Of a DNA stretch of 64,000 nucleotides, positions 12,535 to 23,633 are shown piece by piece. The DNA lies in contig NC_092054.1 in NCBI RefSeq assembly GCF_003086295.3, positions 58,939,546 to 59,003,545 on the forward strand. The letters run 5' to 3'. The notes below the pieces were generated by a model that was not told the origin of the DNA, made no database searches, and worked only from the letters and a program-made list of their open reading frames with translations. Every line of letters starts with the position of its first letter. Position 1 is the stretch's first letter. Source of the DNA: Arachis hypogaea. Its lineage: Eukaryota; Streptophyta; Magnoliopsida; Fabales; Fabaceae. The position numbers were made by a program, and so were the translations under genes.

Positions 12535-12935
12535 CCGTGCGCGTCGGCCACGCGTGGGCGTCGATTTCAAATCGACGTCTCCATCCACCGCCCAGAAAGT
12601 TAGGCTGGAATCGTGCGGCTGGTGTGCGATGAGCACAAATTGGCCCATTGACGCGCACGTGTCATTTTCATTTACACACACCACGTGTGGCCGTGCGCGA
12701 CGCATTCGCGTCGCATGAAAATTTTTGCCCCCTTAATTGAAACAGAGAGTTGCGCCAAAACGACGCTGGATTCGTGCGTTTAGCACAATTCTGGTCGATG
12801 CGTACGCGTGCGACACGCGTATGCGTCATTTTAATTATCCTCTGTTTACCCGTTTGCGTCAATGACACTTACGCGTCATTGCAATTTTACCCATGCACGC
12901 GCAGGCGTGACCTACGCGTACGCATGGATTTAAAT
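12535..12935. repeat. CpG-rich palindromic block in the element interior
   Basis: Dense ACGCGT, GCGTACGCG, CACGCGTGGGCG and related words over 400 bp, unlike the AT-rich flanks. The vocabulary is the same as the clusters in the LTRs of this family. No credible reading frame. Confidence 0.6.
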
Positions 12936-12954
12936 TCACTAACCCCCTGATGCG

Positions 12955-13400
12955 GAAACCCTAGCCCTCCCTCGCGTTACTTTCCCCCTTCCTCCCCAAC
13001 GTTTCATCTCCACTCTCTCTTCCCTCCCTTTCCTCCATAGCCACCGCAGCCCACCGCCACCGTCGCAGCCCTTTGGCCGCACTGCCTTCACTCTCCCCTC
13101 TCCCCCCTGCTCTTCCTCTTCTCTCCTTACCCCTTTTTTTCTCCCCTGCCCTTCCCGCCAACCCAAACCCACCGTCGTGCCACCACAGAATCGCCGGCAC
13201 CACCACACCGACACTACCATCCCCCCTCGCCCCTCTCCTTCTTCTCTTCCTCTCTCTATCCCTCCTATCCCCTTCTCAACTCCGACAGCCCGCGCCTCAC
13301 CACGCTCCGCCACCACCAGCACCGCCGTACACCCATTTCCTCTTCATTTCCATTTCTATCACTGCGCCCCCCAGGTTTCACTACACCCCAATTCCTTTTC
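12955..13400 (+). other. CT-rich, gene-leader-like stretch
   Basis: About 450 bp rich in C and T (CCCTAGCCCTCCCTCGCG, CTCTCCCCTCTCCC). It looks like a plant 5' leader or a Pro/Ser-rich exon, followed by 1.1 kb of T-rich, intron-like DNA ending TTTTTTAG|G just before the ATG at 14518. It may be the leader and first intron of ORF B, or a captured host fragment. I could not decide between these. Long frames on both strands here are low-complexity artefacts. Confidence 0.4.
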
Positions 13401-14517
13401 TGTACAAGTTACTCAGTTTGCATATATTCAATTCTGTTTAATTTAGGCTAGTTAGATATGCATGTTTGTAGTGGATTCTAGGTGGTTAGGTAGCTAGGTT
13501 GTGGTTAGAGGATTCTAGGTCTGATAATTGCTCCGTACCTGCTATTTGAATTTTCTGCTATTCACTATTGGTTGGCTGTTATTGTTGCTGTTTCACTATT
13601 TCATGGCTGTCTGATAATGTTCTGCTTCATACCATCAATTTATATAAGCTGCATTCATTCCTGCTGATTATAAGTATTTCTCTGCATTCATATCACATGC
13701 TGCTTGCACATAACTGCCTTGAGACTATCTTGATTGAAAATTCTCCTCAATGCCATTTTACTTGCTAGTTTGATATATCTTGTTCTCAGATTCATATCAG
13801 CTGCTAATCCTGTTGAAAGTGCAACTGTTTGCATTATTCTGCTGTTTGATTTTTCGGGAACGTTCCTTTTACTGCCGGAATACTGCCCAATTTTTCTTAG
13901 AAACGGTTTTACTTAATTGCCATTCATGACTTGCCTTTGGTACTTTTCCGTTGTGCTTTAATTGGTTTAAAACAAAGTCACCTCATGACATGCTGGGCTA
14001 GCATTCACTATCCCTTTTGGTTCCCTTCCAACTTCAATTGCATTATTGATGATTCATAATCCTTTTCATACTTCTTTTATTTTCATGTTTATCATCAATA
14101 ATCTACATTATCTGCTTGAATGTGAGTTGTTTGTTCTTCAAGTTGTGCATTTCTGTTAGCTAGGAACCACAGTACCATGCCACTAATTTTAAATTCCCTT
14201 ATTAACTCTTGACTTCATTGACTTTCTAGCTTCCCTCTTAGTTTTACACTAACTACTTTCAACCCTTTCAAGGCATGTTTATTGTTGTTTCCTGACAAAC
14301 AAGCATTCTGCATCTCATAGTTCTTGTGGTTTTTAATTGAATTCTATGAATTTTATCTTACATTCAGTCCAACATTCTATATCTTTCTGACTCACTTCAT
14401 GCTTTGGCTATTATTCCTATTTTGCCCATCTATGCTTATATTGCTTGAATCCCATTTGCCTTCCTATTTTTCTGCTTTAAGTTGATAAATTATACCCTGA
14501 ATTTTCTATTTTTTAGG

Positions 14518-15920
14518 ATGTCTGACCCAAAAGAAAAGGGAAAGGCTAAGGCCACTACGAGTAAAAGGAAAAGAGGCCAAACATCTATGGCTCTGACAGA
14601 TATACTGCATGATAATTCCTGGCGTGAGAAGAACTTCACTCCGTAGGAAAAAGCAGACTAACTAGTGCCTGCGACTGATCCGATCAAATTTGCAAATCGC
14701 TACTGTGAATTGAAATATGAGGTCTTTGCGACTAAGAGGCACATGTACTTGGAAAAGACCCTCAGAATTCCACCTGAATTACAACAGTACACCACAGAGC
14801 AAATAAAACAGAGAGGCTGGTTCTTTCTAAAAAGGAACTTGACTGAGTTAATGCATCCTGGGTCAGGGAATTTTACTGCAACTATTATAAGACGACCCTG
14901 GATGCAGTACAGCTCAGAGGAAAACAGATTTTAGTTACTGAGGAGGCCATTGAAGATATCCTCCATTTCCAGCCTAAGTCAGATGAACCAGATGGATACC
15001 AGAAGGCTGAGGAAGCCATGAGATTTATGACTTTTGATTGGGAGGCAGTGAAGCGAACCATATCCATTGATCCGGCTGTCCCATGGGTTATGAGTAAGTC
15101 GACAGTGAACCCAAAAGGCATAAAAATTATTTATCTGAATGATGAGGTTTGGCTATGGCAACAAATTCTGAGCAACTATGTGATGCCGAGCACTCACAAG
15201 ACTGAGGTGCCAGCTGCCATGATTACTCTCATTTGGTGCGTGATGGAAGGCAAAGACCTGTACCTTCCCCGATTTATACGTCAGTACATGTCCAGGGTTC
15301 ATGTCCGAGGCACTCTGCCTTTTCCATATCTGATTACCCAGTTGGGCCGCCGAGCTGAGGTACCCTGGGAGTCTGAGGATGAGAAGCCACCAGCCACCGA
15401 CTGCAAAAAGATCATCCCACACGGCAGGAAGTTCAAGGCTCTGGGCTACAGACCACCCTCTCTTACTGACTCCGCTGACGCAGCCACATCCTCTGCTGCC
15501 CCTTCAGCACCTGCCGCACCACCCACACCCACAACACCCTCACCAGCTTCCCAGCCCATCTACCACCTTGTGCACCGACTCTTTGAGCGCCTGGATCGGA
15601 TGGAGCATCACAATAAGCGACGCTACGAGCATCTGAAGCTAATGATCAGGACAAGACACACTGACATCCACTCCGAGCCTGACACACAATCGGAGCCATC
15701 TGAGGAAGAGGCGGATGAGCAGGAAGACAATGCACAGGCAGAGCCTCAGCAGGCAGAGCCCCAGCAGGCAGAGCACCAGCACGAGAAGCCTCAGCAGACA
15801 CAGCTGGCAGATCCACAGGCCCCTATACAGGCAGAGCCTCAGGCACCTTCACTGCCAGAGCCCATCGAGACAGCATCAGCACACCCTTCCGGAGGTGACG
15901 ACTCTTCACACCTAGCCTGA
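14518..15920 (+). pseudogene. ORF B: plant transposon protein-like (degraded)
   Basis: The frame starts MSDPKEKGKAKA at 14518. It has two early stops (TAG 14644-14646 and TAA 14659-14661), then PIKFANRYCELKYEVFATKRHMYLE. A one-base loss near 14860 shifts the frame. The rest, open to 15920, includes AEEAMRFMTFDWEAV, STVNPKGIKIIYLNDEVW, AAMITLIWCVMEGKDLYLPRFI, then a Pro/Ala-rich linker, DRMEHHNKRRYEHLKLMI and a Gln/Glu-Pro repeat tail. This architecture matches the family annotated as 'putative plant transposon protein' in legume Athila-like repeats (recalled, not searched). The role is unknown. It has no enzyme motif. Confidence 0.65.
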
Positions 15921-15950
15921 CTGAGCATCGAGGACGATGCTATTATATAA

Positions 15951-17726
15951 GTGTGGGGAGGTCACCATCTCTGGCGAATCTTATTTTGGTGAACTACTTT
16001 TAGACTCTTTTTATCCTATTTTGTTTCATTTTCTGTATTTTTATTTTATTTTATTTTATTTTATCTTATTTTTCTTCCAGTACCTACACAATTTCTTTTA
16101 CTATATTTCTATTTATTTCTACTTTATTACATTTTGCACTTTGGATTGTATATATCTGAGATATTTAGCTTGATTCGCACTCTTAGTTTATTAGTTGTGA
16201 TATAGAAAAATATGGATTATTAAGTTTAGTTTATCTTTTTAGCATATGAGAATTTGGTATTAATTGAAAATAGAGAGTAAACTAGAAATTTTTAGATTTT
16301 CATAATCACAACAATCTACTTAGCTTATGATATATAGTAATAAATGTTGGTAAATTGATGACATTTTTTTTCAAGGAATGTATTTATTTTTACAAAATCC
16401 ATTCAAACATTCACATTGATTAGAGTTGAAATTCTTTATCCCTACTTGCATAATATACATGACTGATATATGGTTTATAGCTAAGAACACACAACCTGTG
16501 AGATTTGAGCTTAATTACATGGTTACATTATTTAGCCATAATATTTTATTCATGTGTGTTTCTTCACTATGATTGCAATCTTTTACTTTGTTCCATTCTA
16601 TATGTCCAATATAGAATGTTTTACATGCTTGCATATGATTGAGGCAATTACTTGTTTTTGCTCACTTATCCCAAATAGCCTACCCTTTTAAGTCACCCTT
16701 GTTTGCCACCTTGAGCCTTTTAATCCCCAATTGTTTTATATTTTACCACATCACTAGCCTTAAGCAGAAAAATAAATTATACTACCCTAAATTGAATCTT
16801 GGGTTAGCTTAAGATAGAGATTGTCTATCAATTAAGTGTGGGAAACTGTGGGAACTTGGGTTGATAGGAAAGTGTTAAATTGACAAAATACTTGAAATTT
16901 GGATGCATGCTCATGTAAGGCCAAAATAATTAAAATACCATGTGCATTGATGTGTTATGTCTATTCTAAAAAAAATCCCTATAATTAAATAATTAAATAA
17001 GGGGACAAAATTACCCCAGTATTAAGTTTAGTAAAAAATCAATGCACATGTAATAAAAAAATTAAAAATGATTTGGTACATGAGTATGTGATACAAAAGT
17101 GGGAAATTTGGAAAGTTAGGCATAATGTTAGAGTTATAAAAAATATGTGTATGTTAGGTGAGATCTTAGACTAATCAAGGATTCAATTTATAGCTCACTT
17201 GGCCATACATATATCCTCACCTTTGCCTTAACCCTATTACAACCTTGAAAAGACCTCACGATGATTGCATTGGTACATTAAATATTTGTTGATTGGTTAG
17301 ATGAAGAACAAAGTTTAGAAAGCATGGCTAGAGAAGAGTAGAGTGATTAACCCCAAACACTGAGTGATTAGAGTGTATACACAAATCCAGTGAGGGTTCA
17401 ATAGCTCATCTCCATATATCCATGTTTGATCACTGTTTATCTTGCAAGTTTGTGAACTCTTTTGATTAACTCAACTCAATTGTGAATGTGTTTTAATATG
17501 ATTTAGCCTTGGTTGTGCATATATGATTCCTTGAAAATATGAATCAATCTGACCACATGAAAGCTTTATATATATAGGTGGATAGTAACTAGAATTGCAT
17601 GATTCATTTAGGTAGCTTGCATTTAGATAGATTGCATTGCATAGATTCCACCATTCTACCTTCACTCTTTTTCAGTTTCTCTTGAATTTAGCATGAGGAC
17701 ATGCTAATATTTAAGTGTGGGGAAGT
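15951..17726 (+). other. Non-coding 3' region of the non-autonomous element with two purine tracts
   Basis: AT-rich and without a credible reading frame. It begins with AAGTGTGGGGAGGT (about 15951-15964) and ends with AAGTGTGGGGAAGT directly before the 3' LTR (17713-17726). The second is the polypurine tract that primes plus-strand DNA. The first is a near copy 1.76 kb upstream and could be a second priming site. Confidence 0.7.
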
Positions 17727-19046
17727 TGATAAACCATTATTTTATGATTTATCTTGTGCTCAATTGAGCGGTTTTTATCAAGTCTTTACTCACTTATTAA
17801 TATAATTTGCATGGTTTTACAATTCCTTCCTTATTCTGTGATATATGTGAAAACATGTTTCCTAGGCCTTAAAACTGTTAATTTTAATTATCTCTTATTA
17901 CCATTTGATGCCATGATCCGTGTGTTAAGTATTTTCAGGCTTTATAGGGCAGGAATGGCTTAGAGGACAGAAAGAAAACATGCAAAAGTGGAAGGAATGC
18001 GCAAAAATGAAGTATTTGAGAAACTGACAGTGACGGGCACGCATGGACGGCACGGACGCGTGCCTAGCGCAGAGCACGAGCGACACGTACGCGTGGCTGA
18101 CGCGTACACGTGACAAAGAAAATTTCCAAATGACGCGCACACGTGACTGACACGTACGCGTGACAGACGCTACGTGCAGAAAGTTACAGAATTCGCCCCC
18201 AGCGAATTCTGGGCTCCTTTTCGGCCTAAATCCAAGCCCAGAAACACGTAATAAAGACTACAGAATGGGGGAATAATCATTCATCAATCATTTAAATTAG
18301 TTTTCTCTTCTACTTTTATCTGTCCTAATATTTTGGTTTATTTCTTTCCCTTTGTTGATTACTTTATGTTGCCAATTTGGTTTATGAATTCTTATGTTTA
18401 ATTTGATTTTCTATTTAATACAATTTGAGGTATTTCAGATTTAAGATTGCTTTCTTTTATTTATGTTATTGATGCTTTCAATTTAATTTAGATTTCTTCT
18501 CCCTTTGATTTGGTTGAGTAATTGGTGGCACTTGAGTTATCAAACTCAGTTGTTGATTGAAAATTGGAATTTGCTGATTAATTTGGATCCCTCTAAAGCT
18601 AGTCTTTCCATAGGAGTTGACTAGGACTTGAGGAATCCCATTAATTGGTCCACTTGACTTTCCTTTATTTAGTAAGGGTTAACTAAGTGGGAGCAATAAA
18701 CAACTCTCATCACACTTGATAAGGATAACTAGGATGAGATTTCCAGTTCTTATATCTTGCAATGGTTTTCATGATAATTAATTTACTTTCTTGCCAATTT
18801 ATTTCCTTGTTCCCTATTTCAAAAATCCAAAAAGATACTTTTCCATAACCAATAATAAATCATTCTTCCCTGCAATTCCTTAAGAGACGACCCAAGGTTT
18901 AAATACTTCAGTTATAAATTTTATTGGGTTTTGTTACTTGTGACAACCAAACTTTTGTACGAAAGGATTCTTTGTTAGTTTAGAACTATACTTATAACGA
19001 GAATATATTTGCGAATTTCTAGACCACACAAAAGTCCCGCTCGTCA
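17727..19046 (+). repeat. 3' LTR of the non-autonomous element (1320 bp, internal deletion)
   Basis: Near-identical to 9194-10615 but lacks about 100 bp at 18290, where ATCATT joins TAAATTAG. The missing part corresponds to roughly 9746-9858 of the 5' LTR, including the GA/CT-rich leader. The end CTCGTCA is followed by the duplication GTGAC. Confidence 0.92.
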
Positions 19047-19051
19047 GTGAC

Positions 19052-20083
19052 TGGTTTACCACGGACTAGGTCGGGATTTGATACGGTTTAGGTGATCGTA
19101 GATCGCTTAACCATATCCGCTCATTTTCTGCCTATCCGAGTAAACTACTCTATAGAGGAGTTGGCGAGATTGTACATCAAAGAGATCGTAAGATTGCATG
19201 GTGTGCCATCGAGCATAATGTCGGACCGTGATCCCTGATTCATGTCAAGGTTTTAGGGAGCTTTCCAAAGGTCTTTCGATACGAAGCTATGTCTCAGCAC
19301 TGCATATCATCCACAAACAGATGGACAGTCAGAAAGGACTATTCAGATGTTGGAAGATATGCTGAGGGTGTGTGTTTTGGATTAACCCAGAAGTTGGGAC
19401 CGCTACACGCCATTGGTGAATTTTGTGTACAACAACAACTTTCATGCGAGCATTGGGATGGCTCCGTATGAGGCTTTGCATGGATGAAAGTGCCAATCTC
19501 CACTTTGTTGGTATGAAACTGGTGAAGCAAGTGTATTGGGTCCTGATTTGGTAGCAGAGACTACTGAGAATGTTAACAAGATTTGGGAGAGAATTCTAAC
19601 GGCCCAGAGTCGACAGAAGAGTTATGCGGATCAGAGAAGGAAACCATTGGAATTTGAAGTAGGAGAACATTTTTGAGGGTTACACCGACGACTGGGATTG
19701 GAAGAGCGATTAAAACAAAGAAGTTGAATCCGAGATATATAAGACCGTTTGAGATTCTGAGGCGATTCGGGCCGGTGGCTTATCAAGTAGCTTTGCCGCC
19801 TCACTTGTCTAACTTGCATGACGTATTCCATATGTCACAACTCCGTAAGTACACGTCGGATGTGGCTCATGTGTTAGAGGCCGAGTTGGTCGAGTTGAGG
19901 GAGAACTTGACTTTTCAAGTAAAACCGGTGCGAATTGACGACACTAGTGTGAAGAAGTTGAAAGGAAAGGATGTTTCCTTGGTTAAAGTTGCGTGGAAGC
20001 AAGCAGGAGTTGAGGAGCATACTTGGGAATTGGAGTCTGAGATGCGAAAGGATTACCCCGAGCTATTCTCAGGTAATCACTAA
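19052..20083 (+). pseudogene. Integrase C-terminal half and chromodomain-like tail (broken)
   Basis: Continues the integrase core after the nested element: RLTKSAHFLPIR, the second catalytic Asp in SSIMSDRDP, and YHPQTDGQSERTIQMLEDML containing the catalytic Glu. It is followed by YNNNFHASIGMAPYEALHG and the GPY/F-type segment. Several stops are present (for instance after DTV, after DP and after LHG). The last open stretch, 19673-20083, has RPFEILRRFGPVAYQVALPP, HDVFHMSQLRKY and a C-terminus KVAWKQAGVEEHTWELE, which resembles the chromodomain-like tail of Tekay/Del integrases. That tail targets insertion to marked chromatin. Confidence 0.88.
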
Positions 20084-20108
20084 ATTTTGAGGGCAAGATT
20101 TCTTATTT

Positions 20109-20119
20109 GGTGGGAAAAA
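20109..20119 (+). other. Polypurine tract of the chromovirus-like element
   Basis: GGTGGGAAAAA directly before the 3' LTR start TGTAAG at 20120, in the expected place for plus-strand priming. Confidence 0.8.
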
Positions 20120-23100
20120 TGTAAGAAACGCGGTTAATTAACCATTTAAGTAAATAATTAATATTGTCCAAAATAGGATCCGAAAGTTTGGAATGAGAAT
20201 TTGAGGATTTAAATATGATTTTTGGACTTAAAAGATTTTTCTGAGTTAGAAAGTGTGTTTTCTGCAAAAACCCGAGAAAAATCGCGAACCAGTAGTCGAA
20301 CCAGTTTAAATCTGCCCGGTACTGTGCGACAAAAATTTAAAATAGTGAAAAACCTTAGAAAAATATTAGAAATGGAAAACCAGGCATCAATTCTAAAGGT
20401 TTGGCCCAAAGTTAGGCCAAACGGGCTAAAAATGCTAACGGGTTGGACTTGGCTCAAGTTGGGCCCAAGTCCAACATATATAAGTTCTTTAAGTGAACCC
20501 ATTCAGCCATTAACACACACAACCACAACACAAACACAGCTGCACATTGAGAGGAGAAGGAGAAGAGAGAGCACTATTCACATTTCACTTCAATCCGCGA
20601 TATCTCGAGCTACGGTGCTTCGATTTGCGTGCCGTCGGCGGCTACGCGAAGCTCTCGTTGAGCCCATTAATTCTCTACCACTTTTATAGGTAAGAACTCG
20701 AAATTCCCTGCCCAGTTTTGTGCCCTTGTTAAATTCAAATTTTGGAGTTTTGGTTTTGAGTGAAATTTTGTGTCTTGGGTGTTTAGGTACACTCTAGCCT
20801 TTGATTACCTTTGGGTTTGGCCTCCAAAACTATTGGGCAAGGTAAGAGGTCTTGAACTCTTGTGAAATTTTAATTATGATGAATCCTAGGTTGATTGGTT
20901 ATTATTTGTGTGTATATAGCTTGATTATTGTGAGTTTGGAAGCCTTTGAATGTGAGTTGATGCTTGTTGGAGTTGATTGGTGGCTTGAATTGTGGTTGAA
21001 AGCTTGACTTGTGCTCAATTTGGGGTTTTGGAACATATTGGGAATCGGCCAAGGTATGATTTCGGTTTTCTCTATGTAATATATAATATTTCTGGACACT
21101 TAGGCTAGTGACCCATAGGATAGGATTGAATTAAATTGGTTGTTGGAATTGTTGAGATATGATTCATGATGAATTGATAAGCTTTGGCTATTTTGATGAA
21201 TAGTGATTTTTAACGTTGATAAAATGATGTTGAAGAGTGAGATTGAGGTTGAACGAGTTTAATTATGATGATTGTTAATGATATAATGATGATGGATGAT
21301 TGTGTGGATTGAAAAATGGTTTAGTATGATATATGTGATGTTGAGGTTGATGAAATAGTAATATGGGTGGAAAGTGACATAAAGGGTGAGTTATGATGTA
21401 AATTGGAGCTTGGAATAGTTTGATTTGGTTTTGGTTATGTATTGCAAGGAATTGAGAAATTTGTGGATTTTGGTAAAAATTGGTTTCTAGTGAACTTTGA
21501 CGGGTCATAACTTGTGCCTCAATTTTTAAAATTTGTTAAAACTTGTTTAAAATTAAAGTTCATAGAAAAGTCTTAAATTGATATAAAGTTTGTAAAATTT
21601 AGACTTTGTAGAGGAAGTTATGATCATTCAAAGTTTGGTGTCAAAATCTGAAATTCTACAATGTTGCAGAATTTTGTGATTTTTGGTTTGTGTGCGCACA
21701 CATAGCATTGTGCACACGCACAACCCTGTGATTTTTCGAACCTGTGCGCACGCACAGACTTGTGTGTACACACACACAGGGGAAGGCCTTCTGTTGAGAG
21801 CGCTAGCACAACCTGTGCGCACACATAACCAATGAAGTATTACAACCTATGCCCACGCACAGACCTGTGCGCACGCACACGTTGAAAAGTGCATTCTGTT
21901 GAGGGCGCTAGCATGCCATGTGCGAGCGAAAAGAATCACAAAATTTGGTATTTGTGCGTACGCACACCCCTATGTGTACGCACACTTTTTGAAAATCTCC
22001 CTGTACGTGCGCACACACACCCCTGTGCGTACGCACACGCCTTATTTTTCAACTTAAACTTTGTTTTTGACAATTTCACCTTCCTAACGAGCTTGTAAAC
22101 TTCTGTGACACCTTTTTAAGACTCTTGGGCTTATTTTTGGGTATAAAAACATGGGAAAAGTCTTAAGTGGAATTAATTGGTATTTATTTCAAAAAGTTAG
22201 AGAACAAAGGCTTAGGTTTCTGGTGTACTGAGGATGGGTCAGGTGAAATGAGAAGGGAGAAAGATACCTGAATTGAGAAATTGACAAACTAATGAGTTCG
22301 GAAATGGAAATGTTGAATTGATAGTGGTTGAAATGAGTTGAGAACTCGGGATGAAATGATGGATCCATGATGTACTGAAAATGTTTTCTGAAAATCACTG
22401 GATTACTGTTTTAAATTGAGATTGTTGAGATGCTATGCGCCTGGCAGGGACGATGGTTAATCCCGCCTGTCGAGGTAGCGGTGGCCGCGTAAGGACGGTG
22501 GTTAATCCCGCTTACGTTAAGATGTGAGGTCTGTGGCAAAAGTATCCCGCTCGCATCCCTTCGGATCACTAGAGTGTGCAGGCACAAAATCCTGGACGGT
22601 GTTCCGAGCACCATATATCGGGGGATCCCAATTATGATTCCGAAGGGCGACATCTCCATGGAGATGTGTTGGGTTGGCAGTTGAACCGACAATGTGATAT
22701 CACAGCCAGTAGGACAGGCATTCATCATATGCATCTTCTATCTGTTTGTATGCTTTGCCGACTTGAAATTGCTTGCCTATTTGTATAACATGTCTAATTG
22801 CTTACTTGAATTACTTGATATATATGCCTATACTTGTGTTTTACTTGCATTGAACTTAATTGTGCTTTCTATTGGGATTGAGGAGGCTCGGAAGGTGGTG
22901 GCGATGGGATCGCATGAAGGATAGGTTGGTGAAGGTTGTGGGACAGCGGAGAGTTATTAGTTAGAAAATCCACTAAGTTAGATTACCTTTTTATTCATGT
23001 TAAGGTTTTAAGTTATGCTTTATTGTTTTTAGTTATGCTTTAAGATGAATCTTGTGATGGATATAAAGTTCTAGGATTGCCTCTAGCGTCCCGGAGTCTT

Positions 23101-23633
23101 ATATCTTACATCACTGGGCACTGCTACCATACTGAGAACCTCTGGTTCTCATACCATATTCTGTTGTTATTTTTCAGATGTAGGTCACAACCCACCTCGA
23201 TGAGTTGCTTGGATGGTGACAGAAGCAGAGAATCCTTATCTGTTTTGGATGTTTTTTGATTATTTTGTTTTAATCTCTCATCTTTTATATTTTACTTTTG
23301 CCTAGAGGCTTGTTTTGAGAGAAAATCTTGTATAAGCAGTTTTAACTTCAGATTTTTGTATGGTCTGTATATATAGCTAGCCGGCTTAAACTCCGTGAGC
23401 CGTGGCTAGATTCTCATACTATTATACTCTTATGTTTTGCTATATTATATATATATATATCTTGTGCTTTAAGTTGTAGCTTCGTGAGTACATTTTTGCG
23501 CTTTTCAAATCCTGTTCTTGAGCTATATCCTTCATCGGGCTTCTAGACTATATTAACATTTTCGATATATTATATGTATGAGCTTAGAACTGTCGTAACT
23601 TTTAATTAACCTTAGGGTAATTAGGGTGTTACA
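20120..23633 (+). repeat. 3' LTR of the chromovirus-like element (3514 bp)
   Basis: Matches 387-3914, with TATATAAG at 20477-20484 and the alternating CG/CA array at about 21690-22050. Compared with the 5' copy it has several small indels, for example about 17 bp missing near 21366 and about 30 bp missing near the 3' end, where the 5' copy reads GCTTTACGACGCG. It ends GTGTTACA followed by GTAAG. Confidence 0.93.

Larger units (their letters stand above)
9194..19046 (+). mobile_element. Non-autonomous Athila/Tat-like LTR element lacking pol (9853 bp)
   Basis: Bounded by LTRs 9194-10615 and 17727-19046, both TG...CA, with an exact 5-bp duplication GTGAC (9189-9193 and 19047-19051). A primer site of the tRNA-Asp type (TGGCGCC...) follows the 5' LTR, and a purine tract precedes the 3' LTR. 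The 7.1-kb interior holds two degraded non-pol coding regions (10734-12345 and 14518-15920), a CpG-rich block and a CT-rich block. No protease, RT, RNase H or integrase motif was found in any frame, so it needed enzymes from elsewhere. The Athila/Tat placement rests on the primer site and on the plant-transposon-protein-like ORF. Confidence 0.9.
387..23633 (+). mobile_element. Ty3/gypsy LTR retrotransposon (Tekay/Del-like chromovirus), nested and decayed
   Basis: Complete element bounded by two related LTRs (387-3914 and 20120-23633), each starting TG and ending CA, and flanked by an exact 5-bp target duplication GTAAG (382-386 and 23634-23638). The order gag, protease, RT, RNase H, integrase, chromodomain-like tail is Ty3/gypsy. 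The initiator-Met primer site, 3.5-kb LTRs and C-terminal chromodomain-like region suggest the Tekay/Del clade. Two other elements sit inside it: a solo LTR (5967-7534) and a complete non-autonomous element (9194-19046). Without them the element is about 11.8 kb. The ORFs carry many stops and frameshifts and the protease active site is changed, so it is not autonomous. It was inserted into an older LINE (LINE-A). Confidence 0.93.

Noticed and set aside
12939..13446. Long open frames on both strands (Gly/Arg-rich minus, Pro/Ser-rich plus)
   Set aside because: Product of the CT-rich composition; no domain or codon pattern, and both strands are open at once.
15379..15915. His/Pro- and Ser/Arg-rich frames overlapping ORF B
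   Set aside because: Shadows of the Pro/Ala- and Gln/Glu-rich tail of ORF B, which has the conserved upstream part.
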